DNA of 39,050 bases from Chloroflexota bacterium (GTDB lineage Bacteria; Chloroflexota; Dehalococcoidia; SZUA-161): positions 1-39,050 of the forward strand of contig JAJYLC010000010.1 in NCBI GenBank assembly GCA_021787935.1, given 5' to 3'. A program made the position numbers and the translations under genes. The notes beneath the pieces are model-generated. The model was not told the origin of the DNA and did not search any database. It was given only the letters and a program-made list of their open reading frames with translations. Within the stretch, counting starts at the first letter, position 1, and each line of letters opens with the position of its first letter. This document shows, one piece after another, positions 7,836 through 15,517 of the stretch.

Positions 7836-8726
7836 TTATCCCCCCTTGTCGCCTTGCAGCGATTTGGCGAGCACTTTATCGGCCGGGACTATGCATTTTT
7901 CAACGCCCAGTGTCTTGTTATCTATTCCGAAGGCTATGCCCATAAGTTGAGTGAAAAACAGGATAGGGATTTTGTAATTGGTTTTGAATTTCCTATTAAC
8001 CTTCCCTTGATATAGATCCAGATTTGCTTGACATAATGGGCATACAGTAACTATCAGCTCTGCTCCGTTGCTGACTGCGTTTTCGAGCAGTCTATGTATG
8101 GATTGCAGGGCGAGACCCTCCTCCGATAGTATTAGAGAGCCGCCGCAGCAGCGGGTCTTTAACGGGAAGGGTGTGACTTTCGCCCCCAGGCTTTCAACCA
8201 GTTTGTCCAGCGACTGCGGGTCTTCCGGATGGTCGAAGTTGGGCAGGGGACGCACTACCTGGCATCCGTAGTACGGGGCTACCTTAAGTTCTCCCAGATT
8301 CACCTTGACCTTGGATTTAATTTCGTCATAGCCTACGTCATTAGCAATAACATCGAGTATATGACGTATCTTTAAGGTCCCATGGTACTCCAGGCCGCCG
8401 GCTGCCAGAGCCGTAACCAGGATGGCCTTGAGTTTGGTATTATCCTGGAAGTGACGATTGGTTTTATTGAACATGAGATAACAGTCGCTGCACTCTGTTA
8501 CGATGTCAAGTCCCTTCTTTTCAGCCAGAGCCAGGTTACGAGACGAATGGCACAGCGAAGCTAGTTCACTTACTGAGGCCTGGGGTGTTGAGCCACAGCA
8601 ATTCCAATCTTCGAGTTCGATGAGGTCTAGGTCTATAACTTTGGCTATGGCTGCTAAGGACAAGCCATACGCAACAGCGTTTCCATCTAGACAGCAGCCC
8701 GGGAAAAAAGTATAGTGTCTTCTCAT
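7836..8726 (-). CDS. hdrB: Heterodisulfide reductase subunit B (HdrB), two CCG domains
   Basis: A 296-residue protein of usual family length. It has the two CCG cysteine-rich domains: CC at 11-12, NCCGSTP (Cys43, Cys44) and a CSDC motif near 80 in the first; YGCQ near 154, RCCGGS near 193 and CPLC near 232 in the second. In methanogens these bind the two noncubane [4Fe-4S] clusters that reduce the CoM-CoB disulfide. Bacteria lack that substrate in general, so the acceptor here is unknown and might be another disulfide or a protein. The start ATG directly follows the hdrC stop (TAAATG), and its stop lies 1 base before hdrA, which indicates one transcript and coupled translation. Confidence 0.93.
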   Translation of the reverse strand: MRRHYTFFPGCCLDGNAVAYGLSLAAIAKVIDLDLIELEDWNCCGSTPQASVSELASLCHSSRNLALAEKKGLDIVTECSDCYLMFNKTNRHFQDNTKLKAILVTALAAGGLEYHGTLKIRHILDVIANDVGYDEIKSKVKVNLGELKVAPYYGCQVVRPLPNFDHPEDPQSLDKLVESLGAKVTPFPLKTRCCGGSLILSEEGLALQSIHRLLENAVSNGAELIVTVCPLCQANLDLYQGKVNRKFKTNYKIPILFFTQLMGIAFGIDNKTLGVEKCIVPADKVLAKSLQGDKGG

Positions 8727-9299
8727 TTATATCCTCCCTGCCAGTTCCTCAGCCTTATCCACGATGGTTTTGAGCTGACGCCCTGCCTCTGGCTTCAATC
8801 TTCTGGTTTTAATGAACAGGCGCTTGTGCCTGAGCAGACTGAGCGCTGCAGGTAACATCTTTAGAGCACGTAGAGGGTTGGTTCGGAAAAAGTACAAGGC
8901 CATGAAACCTACATCAGGGACGTTGCCCAGGCTATAGGCGAAGTCGCTAAAGCTTGCATACATGGCGGGAGTCGTGACTGAAGTATTTTTGGAAGGATAT
9001 CTAATAGCCATAGACTCCAGGGCATGCATCAGTTCTGTGGGTCTTATATCCCTGGGACAGCGCACTGTGCAAAGGTAGCATGAGGCGCAGCACCACATGG
9101 AGTTGCTCGACAGCACTTCATTTTTCATTCCGGCGCGTGCCATAGCGATGAGCTGGCGAGGCGTATAGTCCATCTTATTAACGTTGGGGCAGGACGCAGA
9201 GCAGGTGCCGCATTGAATGCACAGGCGAATCTTCTCGCCGCCAGGGATGCTGCAGATTTCGTCTATAAATGCCTTTGTTTCTTTTTCTTTAGTCTCCAT
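8727..9299 (-). CDS. hdrC: Heterodisulfide reductase subunit C (HdrC), 2x[4Fe-4S] ferredoxin-like
   Basis: A 190-residue protein with two ferredoxin motifs, CIQCGTCSASCP (Cys27, 30, 33, 37) and CASCYLCTVRCP (Cys71, 74, 77, 81). A mostly helical tail follows. HdrC carries electrons from HdrA to the HdrB active site. It is the first gene of the leftward operon. A plausible RBS (AAGGGG, 7 nt before ATG) is present, and a terminator at 9339-9376 separates it from the genes to its right, so its promoter should lie within about 40 bases of the start or read through from upstream. I do not see a clear -35/-10 pair. Confidence 0.93.
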   Translation of the reverse strand: METKEKETKAFIDEICSIPGGEKIRLCIQCGTCSASCPNVNKMDYTPRQLIAMARAGMKNEVLSSNSMWCCASCYLCTVRCPRDIRPTELMHALESMAIRYPSKNTSVTTPAMYASFSDFAYSLGNVPDVGFMALYFFRTNPLRALKMLPAALSLLRHKRLFIKTRRLKPEAGRQLKTIVDKAEELAGRI

Positions 9300-9338
9300 C
9301 GCACACCCCTTTTGTATTTAAGTAGGCTCAGTTATTCT

Positions 9339-9376
9339 AAAAAATAAAATAAAAATAGGGGGCTCTACTTGCCCCC
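9339..9376 (-). terminator. Rho-independent terminator for the 56-residue gene (leftward)
   Basis: On the minus strand, GGGGGC and GCCCCC pair around a 7-base loop (9358-9376) and are followed by a long T-rich run (9339-9357). It ends transcripts from the right just before hdrC. Confidence 0.7.
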
Positions 9377-9475
9377 CACCTTGCAGTCCCCTGGTGGAAC
9401 TATTTCTAATCACTTGTATCACCGCCGTTCTACAAAGGATTGCCCTCCGAGAATCGAAAATGAAATAAAATCACT

Positions 9476-9646
9476 TTAAACACCCTTACGGGCTTCTTCA
9501 AAAGCTTTCGCTCTTCTTTTCTGCCGTTTCCTTGAATCGCGTAGAACCTGATAAAGTCCACTGACGTTCAGGTACCACACCAGAGCAATCACAAGAAGGA
9601 CGAGAGCTATTCCCAGAACTATGCCTAATATAAAGTACCATTCCAT
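9476..9646 (-). CDS. Small membrane protein (56 residues), unknown function
   Basis: The ORF runs from ATG 9646 to TAA 9476 with an AGGAG RBS 8 nt upstream. It starts MEWYFILGIVLG, and one hydrophobic helix spans about residues 4-25 (rich in I, L, V). A strongly basic tail follows (RDSRKRQKRRAK), which by the positive-inside rule would face the cytoplasm. It is followed 100 bases later by a good terminator, supporting a real transcribed gene. I do not recognise a family. It lies downstream of the two-CW gene and may be cotranscribed with it. Confidence 0.6.
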   Translation of the reverse strand: MEWYFILGIVLGIALVLLVIALVWYLNVSGLYQVLRDSRKRQKRRAKAFEEARKGV

Positions 9647-9732
9647 CTCTCATCTCCTCTTAATTTCTATCAGTTAGTTTTATAAGCAATGCATGTGAAG
9701 GGCATTGCGTTATATTTCCCTTCGTTCGATTT

Positions 9733-10086
9733 TTAGCCTTTCCTGCCTTGCCGGTGGTTCATAGCGCTGTCAATGCCTTTTCCCGAGAGTTTCAGCTCAA
9801 TAGCCCTGCCACCGCCGTATTTTTTATAGATCCGGCATATGGCACAAATGCTGGTGTCTGTACCGGTAACTATTGCTCCGTGCTTCTGCAGTTTACAAAA
9901 AGTGCCCTCAATCTCCCAGCAGGGGAGGAAGGTGTAGGTCGATACCGGACATTCATTCTTTATAGATGGCGGACAGTGGCAGGTCTCCCAGCAGGACGTT
10001 TTGCCTGTCCAGAAGTCGGCTCCGGTTTCGCGGGCAATTTCTTCTTTGCCTGAAATTTCCAGCAATCGCCTTCCTTTTGTTTTCAT
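9733..10086 (-). CDS. Two-CW domain-type cysteine-rich protein
   Basis: A 117-residue soluble protein with ordered Cys/Trp motifs: SCWETCHCPP (about 31-40), ECPVSTY (45-51), PCWEIEGTFCKL (55-66) and ICAICRIYKKYG (80-91). Repeated CWE motifs with spaced cysteines are the hallmark of the two-CW family. The pattern suggests a metal or Fe-S site, but the function is not known. The N-terminus is charged and has no signal peptide. It lies between the response regulator and the small membrane protein gene, all on the minus strand. Confidence 0.65.
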   Translation of the reverse strand: MKTKGRRLLEISGKEEIARETGADFWTGKTSCWETCHCPPSIKNECPVSTYTFLPCWEIEGTFCKLQKHGAIVTGTDTSICAICRIYKKYGGGRAIELKLSGKGIDSAMNHRQGRKG

Positions 10087-10382
10087 CTCTCGAACCTCTT
10101 TTCGCTTTCAGTATTTATATTATCACCGTAGCAGAATAACTAACTTCCGTAGTTGTGCCTGTTTCCAAACTGAATCGAAGTGGGTATTTTTACCTGCCAA
10201 ATAAAGGAGGAGTAAGCATTTATGCCTACAAGCTAGTGGGGTCTTGGCTATCACATTTCCCGGGAGTATATTCCGGCAAGTGCCTTTGTTGTCTTACGTT
10301 CCATTTCAGCTAGCCATCAAATTTTAACAGGTTGCGGTACTTGCTCCAGGTATATATTAAGGTAGTAAATGGTATGTAGTTT
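10087..10382. other. Intergenic region with a possible leader
   Basis: No convincing gene is seen. On the plus strand a strong RBS (AAGGAGGAG at about 10204-10212) precedes ATG CCT ACA AGC TAG (10222-10236), only four codons. The sequence TATGCCTA here (10221-10228) resembles the repeated motif near 11190-11250. An A/T-rich stretch at about 10110-10130 could hold the two-CW promoter on the minus strand. Confidence 0.35.
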
Positions 10383-11081
10383 TCACACTTCAGGCGCAGC
10401 CTGTGGCACATCCTCAAGAGTTATATAGCCCTTTTGCAACCCGCGTACCACGGCTTCGGTCCGTGAGCTGACCCCTATTTTATTGAAAATCTGCGCTACA
10501 TGTCCTTGCACCGTGCGTATACTCAGCCCCAACTCACCCGCGATCTCCTTGTTGGTGAGGCCGCGGGTCATCAGTTTGAGCAGACCTATCTCACGCTCCG
10601 TCAACTCTCCGGGTGTAGCCATATTCGAGGGTTTTCCCGATGTCATCGCGATTCTGCTCAATACTTTGCGGGCAATCGTGGGATGAAGCACGGATTCCCC
10701 TTGATAAACGGATCGAACACCGGAGACGAGCTCTTGAGTGTGGACTGTCTTCAGAAGGTAGCCAGCGGCTCCTGCTTGAAGCAACTTGAACACAAATTGG
10801 TCGTCGTCATGCGCAGACAGTATTAACACATTTATGTCCGGACAAGCATGTTTGATCTGCCTTGTAGCATCAATGCCGTCCAGCTTGGGCATAGCGATAT
10901 CCATTAGAACAATGTCGGGCTTGAGTTGCGTAGCCAGACGTACCGCTTCTTCTCCATCGTATGCCTCTGCGATCACTTCCATATCTGGCTCTTCCTCCAG
11001 GATTTTTCGGGTGCCTTCGCGCAAGACGGTATGGTCGTCAGCAACTATGATTTTTATCTTCTCAGTCGAAGTGTTACCCAT
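10383..11081 (-). CDS. NarL/LuxR-family two-component response regulator
   Basis: A 232-residue protein. The receiver domain spans about residues 8-125 with acidic pair Asp15/Asp16, phospho-acceptor Asp61 in LMDIAMP, and Lys111 in GYLLKT. The C-terminal LuxR-type helix-turn-helix spans about 160-218 (LTEREIGLLKLMTRGLTN, then SIRTVQGHVAQIFNK). It is closely similar to the regulator at 15518, with nearly identical HTH recognition helices, so the two may share sites. No kinase gene adjoins it. It is read away from the small paralogous genes, and the 363-base spacer between them holds inverted repeats that could be its operators. Confidence 0.93.
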   Translation of the reverse strand: MGNTSTEKIKIIVADDHTVLREGTRKILEEEPDMEVIAEAYDGEEAVRLATQLKPDIVLMDIAMPKLDGIDATRQIKHACPDINVLILSAHDDDQFVFKLLQAGAAGYLLKTVHTQELVSGVRSVYQGESVLHPTIARKVLSRIAMTSGKPSNMATPGELTEREIGLLKLMTRGLTNKEIAGELGLSIRTVQGHVAQIFNKIGVSSRTEAVVRGLQKGYITLEDVPQAAPEV

Positions 11082-11184
11082 ATCGCACCTACCCTATAGC
11101 TATTTACCCCATATAATTATTAACTTCCTTAGAGGAGATGCCATCGTATTTATGCGCAATTCCATACAGGCAGTAACACTGTAT

Positions 11185-11250
11185 TTGCCTATTCCGTTTA
11201 AATCGGGTCAGTAGGCAATAATGCTTGAATAACTAGGCCATTATGCCTAG
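11185..11250. promoter_or_regulatory. Putative operator cluster: two TGCCTA-type inverted repeats
   Basis: TTGCCTA (11185-11191) and TAGGCAA (11212-11218) form one inverted repeat with 20 bases between arms. CTAGGC and GCCTAG (11233-11250) form a second with 6 bases between arms. Similar words recur at 10221, 12143 and 12168. The site lies in the 11082-11444 spacer between the divergent response regulator and small-protein genes, which otherwise holds no gene. Confidence 0.4.
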
Positions 11251-11444
11251 CCCAATGCACCAAAGTGAAAATTCTCTGTGACAACAATGCCTGACGCAAC
11301 AGACCATGATGCTTGGGGGAACGTATGAAAGTGCAGACGTCGCCATAATAAATGCCTGAGAATTTAACCGTACGCTGGACGGTGCGTGATTCCGGATATC
11401 GGGAGATAATACAAACATCGAAGGAGTTCTGGAAGGAGGATGTC

Positions 11445-11639
11445 ATGAAAGCACAAGCCGGACACTTTGAGAACAAAATCAACGTAAAGAGGGAGAGCGA
11501 AACCTATAGTGGGGATGTCTTGGCAATGAAGAGGTGCGCAGAGAAGATCTGGAACGCCATATCGAAATACGTGGTCTTTGACAATGACGCCATTTTCAAA
11601 GACCAGAATTGGCCCTATCTTTGGACCGACAAAAAATAA
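11445..11639 (+). CDS. Small conserved-motif protein 1 (64 residues), unknown function
   Basis: ATG 11445 is chosen because GGAAGGAGG lies just upstream; the frame is open further up to 11352 but without an RBS. The product is hydrophilic, has no membrane helix, and has a variable first half followed by a C-terminal motif: IW, then KYV, then D.DAIF.D, then NWPYLW, and a short TDKK tail. The gene at 11743 encodes a second protein with the same ending. I do not recognise the family. The aromatic, acidic ending looks like a binding motif or a recognition tag. It is the first gene of a two-gene rightward unit that ends at a strong terminator, next to a response regulator. Confidence 0.65.
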   Translation: MKAQAGHFENKINVKRESETYSGDVLAMKRCAEKIWNAISKYVVFDNDAIFKDQNWPYLWTDKK

Positions 11640-11742
11640 AGGGCGTCAAGGCCGGGCATTCGTCTGTCCGCAGCAGGGCTGCAAATCAGGAAGCATCTAG
11701 AATCTGGGCCGGGAAGACATAGAACGGACAAAGGAGGTTGTA

Positions 11743-11928
11743 ATGCAAGCATATTTAGACCTGATTGTGCAAGAGGCTTACCTGGAAGCGGGAGAGGCTG
11801 AAAAGAAGGGGATACTGGATTCCCTGAGAAGTATCTGGGACACGGTCCGGAACACTGTAAAGAAGTATGTCACGTATGACAAAGACGCAATTTTTATGGA
11901 TCGCAATTGGCCTTATCTCTGGTCATAG
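11743..11928 (+). CDS. Small conserved-motif protein 2 (61 residues), paralogue of the preceding gene
   Basis: Starts at ATG 11743 with the RBS AAAGGAGG 7-8 nt upstream. The first half is acidic and helical (LDLIVQEAYLEAGEAEKKG). The second half repeats the motif of protein 1: IWDTVRNT, then KKYV, then D.DAIF.D and NWPYLW, ending one residue later. About 18 of the last 30 residues match protein 1, but the N-terminal halves are unlike each other, so selection appears to act on the C-terminal segment. A terminator follows at 12033. Function unknown. Confidence 0.65.
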   Translation: MQAYLDLIVQEAYLEAGEAEKKGILDSLRSIWDTVRNTVKKYVTYDKDAIFMDRNWPYLWS

Positions 11929-12032
11929 CGGTCACCGAAAGTAGGGCATATTAAGGAATATTATTTATATTAAGGATATAAGAAGACAGGGTCAGACTAA
12001 TACGAAGCACTGATGACTTTGTATCCTGAGGC

Positions 12033-12073
12033 GGGGGAGAACAAGACCTTCCGGTCTACTCTCCCCCTTTTTT
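12033..12073 (+). terminator. Strong rho-independent terminator after the small paralogous genes
   Basis: GGGGGAG (12033-12039) pairs with CTCCCCC (12061-12067). An inner hairpin AGACC/GGTCT lies in the loop, and TTTTTT (12068-12073) follows. The rest of the 11929-12258 gap holds no gene; two TGCCTA words sit at 12143-12150 and 12168-12175. Confidence 0.88.
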
Positions 12074-12258
12074 ATAAGCAATTCGAGTACCACTTTGTTT
12101 GATAATAGGTAATTATACGGGTTCTATTTGCGCAGTTTACCGAATGCCTAAGATGGAAAACGGCAGTTTTGCCTACAGCTAATTAAGCAAAATACATGAT
12201 GACACATATCAATAATCCGTGGATAATGCAAATAAGCTGATAGAAGAGGAGGAAGAGA

Positions 12259-13083
12259 ATGGCAATTATTACCCTGACCAGGGGAACATATAGCGGAGCC
12301 AAGGATTTGGGCCAGTATTTAGCGCAGAAGCTCGGATATAAGCTTTTATCCAGAGAGACAATTATCGAGAAACTGGTGGAATACGGGTGGGTGGACGAAA
12401 AGCTGGATAAGGTTCGCCAGAAGCAACTGGGCATGCTGCAGCGCATGAATCTGGAATGGATTCACTATGTTGCCTGTCTCCGGGCTGTGCTGAGCAAAGA
12501 AGTGCAAAATGAAGCTCTGGTCTATCATGGGAACAACGGGCAGGCGGCACTCCGTGGCTTCCCACATATACTGAGCATAAAAGTTATCGCGGACATGAAA
12601 TACCGCATAAAAGCTGTCAGGGAACGCAATGAGTACGCAATCGATCAAAAAGAGGCAATAGAGATAATCCACAGGATTGATGAACGGCGGGAAAGATGGT
12701 CAAAATTTCTCTATCAAACAAATGGTAACGATGCCTCGGCTTTTGATATGGTAATCGATTTAAGCCGTAAAAGCGTCGCCGATGCTTATGAGATGATACA
12801 TGCCACTGTTTCACTACCGCAGTTTCAACCTACTTCTAACTCGAAGAGGGCCATCGACAATTTGACACGCGCTGCCCAGCTGAGAGCCAGGATAGCAATG
12901 GAGGCTGATATTGTAGATGATGAAATCGAAGTCGAGGTTAATGATGGTGTGCTTAACGTCAAAGGAGTAGTACACTCACAGGGTGATGCTGATGAACTCA
13001 GGGAATTCCTCTCTCGTCAGCCGGAGGTTCATGAGGTCGTGAGTCACCTGGCGAAAACACCGCAGGAAATCGACACCGGGTAA
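12259..13083 (+). CDS. Cytidylate-kinase-like protein with C-terminal BON domain
   Basis: A 274-residue protein with RBS AGAGGAGGAAGAG before ATG. Residues 1-190 resemble the cytidylate-kinase-like family (ITLTRGTYSGAKDLGQYLAQ at the P-loop position, followed by LGYKLLSRETI), although the P-loop lacks a standard GxGKS/T lysine. Mid-domain segments (RIKAVRERNEYA, FDMVIDLSRKS) match the lid and later strands. Residues about 200-265 form a BON-like domain (VDDEIEVEVNDGVLNVKGVV, then VHEVVSHL), which in other proteins binds phospholipid or ligands. The fusion suggests a regulatory or sensing use of a nucleotide-kinase fold rather than CMP kinase activity. A hairpin follows at 13120. Confidence 0.75.
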   Translation: MAIITLTRGTYSGAKDLGQYLAQKLGYKLLSRETIIEKLVEYGWVDEKLDKVRQKQLGMLQRMNLEWIHYVACLRAVLSKEVQNEALVYHGNNGQAALRGFPHILSIKVIADMKYRIKAVRERNEYAIDQKEAIEIIHRIDERRERWSKFLYQTNGNDASAFDMVIDLSRKSVADAYEMIHATVSLPQFQPTSNSKRAIDNLTRAAQLRARIAMEADIVDDEIEVEVNDGVLNVKGVVHSQGDADELREFLSRQPEVHEVVSHLAKTPQEIDTG

Positions 13084-13119
13084 ATCAGGCAAGCATTATT
13101 AGCATAGTACTATAAACCC

Positions 13120-13137
13120 CCTCATTTTTTAATGAGG
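13120..13137. other. Small hairpin downstream of the kinase-like gene
   Basis: CCTCATT and AATGAGG pair around TTTT. It lacks a T-run on the plus strand, so it may be a weak terminator or an mRNA processing site. Confidence 0.35.
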
Positions 13138-13238
13138 TGAAACTATAAATTAACAGGTGAATTAGGCCGTTAAATCCTGAATAGTGGCAACGATGTCGAA
13201 AATGGTGTCTATGTTTTGCAGAAAGGAATAAGAGTAGA

Positions 13239-14519
13239 ATGCGGTTCTTTAATGAATGCGGCAGGTATCTGATGGCAGGTGCAACTGCCCAGGCCAGGTG
13301 GGAGATCAATATATCCAATACCATATTTCGTGACAGGAAGCGACTTTTCGTCCTGGCGCTGCTCGTAGTCTCTGCATTGATTGGCATATTTACCTGCTAT
13401 GCTTTAGCACAGGGTTCACTTCCAACTACGTTGGGAGGAAGCTCGGCTTACGAACCAGCCAAATATGCAGTGAACATATTTCTAGCGGCAATTCTTGTTG
13501 GACTTATTGCCGGACTTATAACCGGCTGCATTGGCGCCGGCGGAGGTTTTATTATTACTCCGGCCCTGATGAGCTTCGGAATCAAAGGTATCCTGGCTGT
13601 AGGTACGGACCTCTTTCACATCTTTGCCAAGGCCATCATGGGGGCGACTATTCATAGAAAACTGGGTAATGTGGCGGTAAAAATAGCCATAGCCTTCGGG
13701 GGTGGTTCTCTAATAGGGGCAACGATGGGCGGCATCATTAACAGGGCGCTTTATGACAGAAACCCTGTTCTGAGCGATGCATTCATTACCTCAATCTACT
13801 CAGTCATGCTGGGATTCCTGGGGTTTTATGCCCTTAGGCAGTTCCTCAAGAGCCGGAAAACTGGCGGGGCCGTTTCTCCCGAAGGTGGTGCGGTCGAAGA
13901 GATTGGCAAACTTCCTCAGAAGATACAGTCGATTAAAGTCCCGCCTATGATAGGGTTCGATCGCCATATCGTACCGGGTGGACGTAAGATATCGTGGCTT
14001 TTCGTCGCCCTCATTGGCCTTCTGGTTGGTTTTGTTGCCAGTATCATGGGGGTCGGAGGTGGTTTCCTGACCTTCCCCATGTTCGTTTTCACACTGGGCA
14101 TATCATCGACGACCACAGTAGGGACCGATATTTTTCAGATAATATTTACAGGTGGTTATTCGGCGATCGTGCAGTATGCAATATACGGCTTGATATTCTA
14201 TACACTAGCTATGGGTATGCTGCTGGGTTCGCTGGTGGGCATACAAATTGGAGCGCTGGTCACCAGAGTTGTGCCAATCATGCATATACGCGGCTTCTAC
14301 GCGATGGCCGTTCTTGCGGGTTTCGCCAATCGCATATTTGCACTGCCGGGCAAGCTGGGCTCATTGGGTGTAATTTCAATATCGAACAGCACAGGCAATC
14401 TACTTGCCAACATTGGAGTCTGGGTGTTCTTCGTTATCCTCGGCATTTTCGCGATCTGGGTGATTGGAGTGTTCGTAGGAAGTATAAGAAAGCTTAAGGG
14501 AATAGAGGTGAAAACATGA
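13239..14519 (+). CDS. TSUP-family (TauE/SafE) membrane transporter, likely sulfur oxyanion or organic anion export
   Basis: A 426-residue integral membrane protein. It has two inverted halves, each with the family glycine signature: GCIGAGGGFIITPALMSFG (about residues 99-117) and SIMGVGGGFLTFPMFVFTLG (about 267-286), each followed by a VGTD motif. A long hydrophobic segment at about 30-55 precedes the first half and may be an extra anchor. TSUP proteins carry sulfite, thiosulfate, sulfonates or similar anions; the substrate here cannot be read from sequence. Its stop overlaps the next gene's start (ATGA), so the 242-residue protein is probably a partner. Confidence 0.9.
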   Translation: MRFFNECGRYLMAGATAQARWEINISNTIFRDRKRLFVLALLVVSALIGIFTCYALAQGSLPTTLGGSSAYEPAKYAVNIFLAAILVGLIAGLITGCIGAGGGFIITPALMSFGIKGILAVGTDLFHIFAKAIMGATIHRKLGNVAVKIAIAFGGGSLIGATMGGIINRALYDRNPVLSDAFITSIYSVMLGFLGFYALRQFLKSRKTGGAVSPEGGAVEEIGKLPQKIQSIKVPPMIGFDRHIVPGGRKISWLFVALIGLLVGFVASIMGVGGGFLTFPMFVFTLGISSTTTVGTDIFQIIFTGGYSAIVQYAIYGLIFYTLAMGMLLGSLVGIQIGALVTRVVPIMHIRGFYAMAVLAGFANRIFALPGKLGSLGVISISNSTGNLLANIGVWVFFVILGIFAIWVIGVFVGSIRKLKGIEVKT

Positions 14520-15244
14520 TCCCCGACAAGATCAAGTTCTATACTGGTGTGGGGATGCTGGTGCTTTTTGCAGGCATATTGGCGGTAATGTTCTCGCCGG
14601 TCTTTGATGGTAAGAATGGGATGCGGTATATAGATGAATTATATAACTCAATATCAAAAGGTTCAGTTTACTATATTCCGAGTGTAGAGGAAGACAGCGC
14701 CAAATTTGTAGGAACTCCGCTGGTTGCTACTATTCAGATGAAGACTGCGGCACAGGCAAATCAAACCGCTCTACTGTACCAGGCGACTGGCGCGTCGGTA
14801 ACTACTTCGGGAGTCAATTTGACGATCGATGGGGATTTAGGCAAAATCCTTCAAGCCAGCCTCAGCGATTCAGATGCCATGTATCATGACGAGGGAGAGC
14901 AGATAGCGGCAAAATACGGATACGATGGAAAGCAGGTTCTTTACAATTGGTGGCAATCGTTCAAAGCATTAGATACTGACCTTAAGGACAAAGGAGTGTT
15001 TGACCAGTCTAAGATTATAGAAGAAACGCAGCAGAGAGCGATTGAACCCGCGTACAACTACTACGGGATACAAGCAGAAAAAATAGGGGACAAAGCTGGT
15101 ATTGTAGTATTCTCGTTGGTTTTCTACGTGGCTTATACAGTGTGGTATGGTTTTGCCCTTATGAACGTGCTCGAAGGTTTAGGTTTGAAAATAAAGCAGA
15201 TGCTTCCCTTTAGTTTTATAGCCATAATGAAAGACAAGCCCTAA
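14516..15244 (+). CDS. Membrane-anchored protein of unknown function coupled to TSUP transporter
   Basis: A 242-residue protein with a hydrophobic helix near residues 9-28 (VGMLVLFAGILAVMFSP) and another near 197-220 (AGIVVFSLVFYVAYTVWYG). About 165 polar residues between them would lie on one side of the membrane. No catalytic motif or cysteine pair is seen, and I do not recognise the family. The 4-base overlap with the transporter gene argues for a subunit or accessory role, for example a periplasm-facing ligand domain. It ends the operon. Confidence 0.75.
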   Translation: MIPDKIKFYTGVGMLVLFAGILAVMFSPVFDGKNGMRYIDELYNSISKGSVYYIPSVEEDSAKFVGTPLVATIQMKTAAQANQTALLYQATGASVTTSGVNLTIDGDLGKILQASLSDSDAMYHDEGEQIAAKYGYDGKQVLYNWWQSFKALDTDLKDKGVFDQSKIIEETQQRAIEPAYNYYGIQAEKIGDKAGIVVFSLVFYVAYTVWYGFALMNVLEGLGLKIKQMLPFSFIAIMKDKP

Positions 15245-15483
15245 GCAAGTTTTAAGCTATTACCAAACAGAATCCAAGCGGCTGCCGTTGTTCCACGAAC
15301 TAACAGCGGAGACACCTCGATTCTCCATGAATCCCTAAGGCCAGCGTAGCTTTGCATTACAGACTGTATACTGTTGTGAAAATTCGGGCGCCCTTGTGAT
15401 AAAGGGAGACTATGTTCACTATTCACTCTATTTTTATATTTCGGCGGTTTTTTTACGGTTAACAAGCGCTATCGAATGGGTTA

Positions 15484-15492
15484 TGCTATAAT
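15484..15492 (+). promoter_or_regulatory. Extended -10 promoter for the second response regulator operon
   Basis: TGCTATAAT is a perfect TATAAT with the TGn extension, 25 bases before the chosen ATG at 15518. No good -35 hexamer is seen at 17 bases, which fits an extended -10 promoter. The 15245-15517 gap holds no gene. Confidence 0.55.
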
Positions 15493-15517
15493 ACTTTGGA
15501 ATGGAACAGGAGCTGCC

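Noticed and set aside
10204-10236. Four-codon peptide gene behind a strong RBS
   Set aside because: Too short to support as a gene; noted only as a possible leader.
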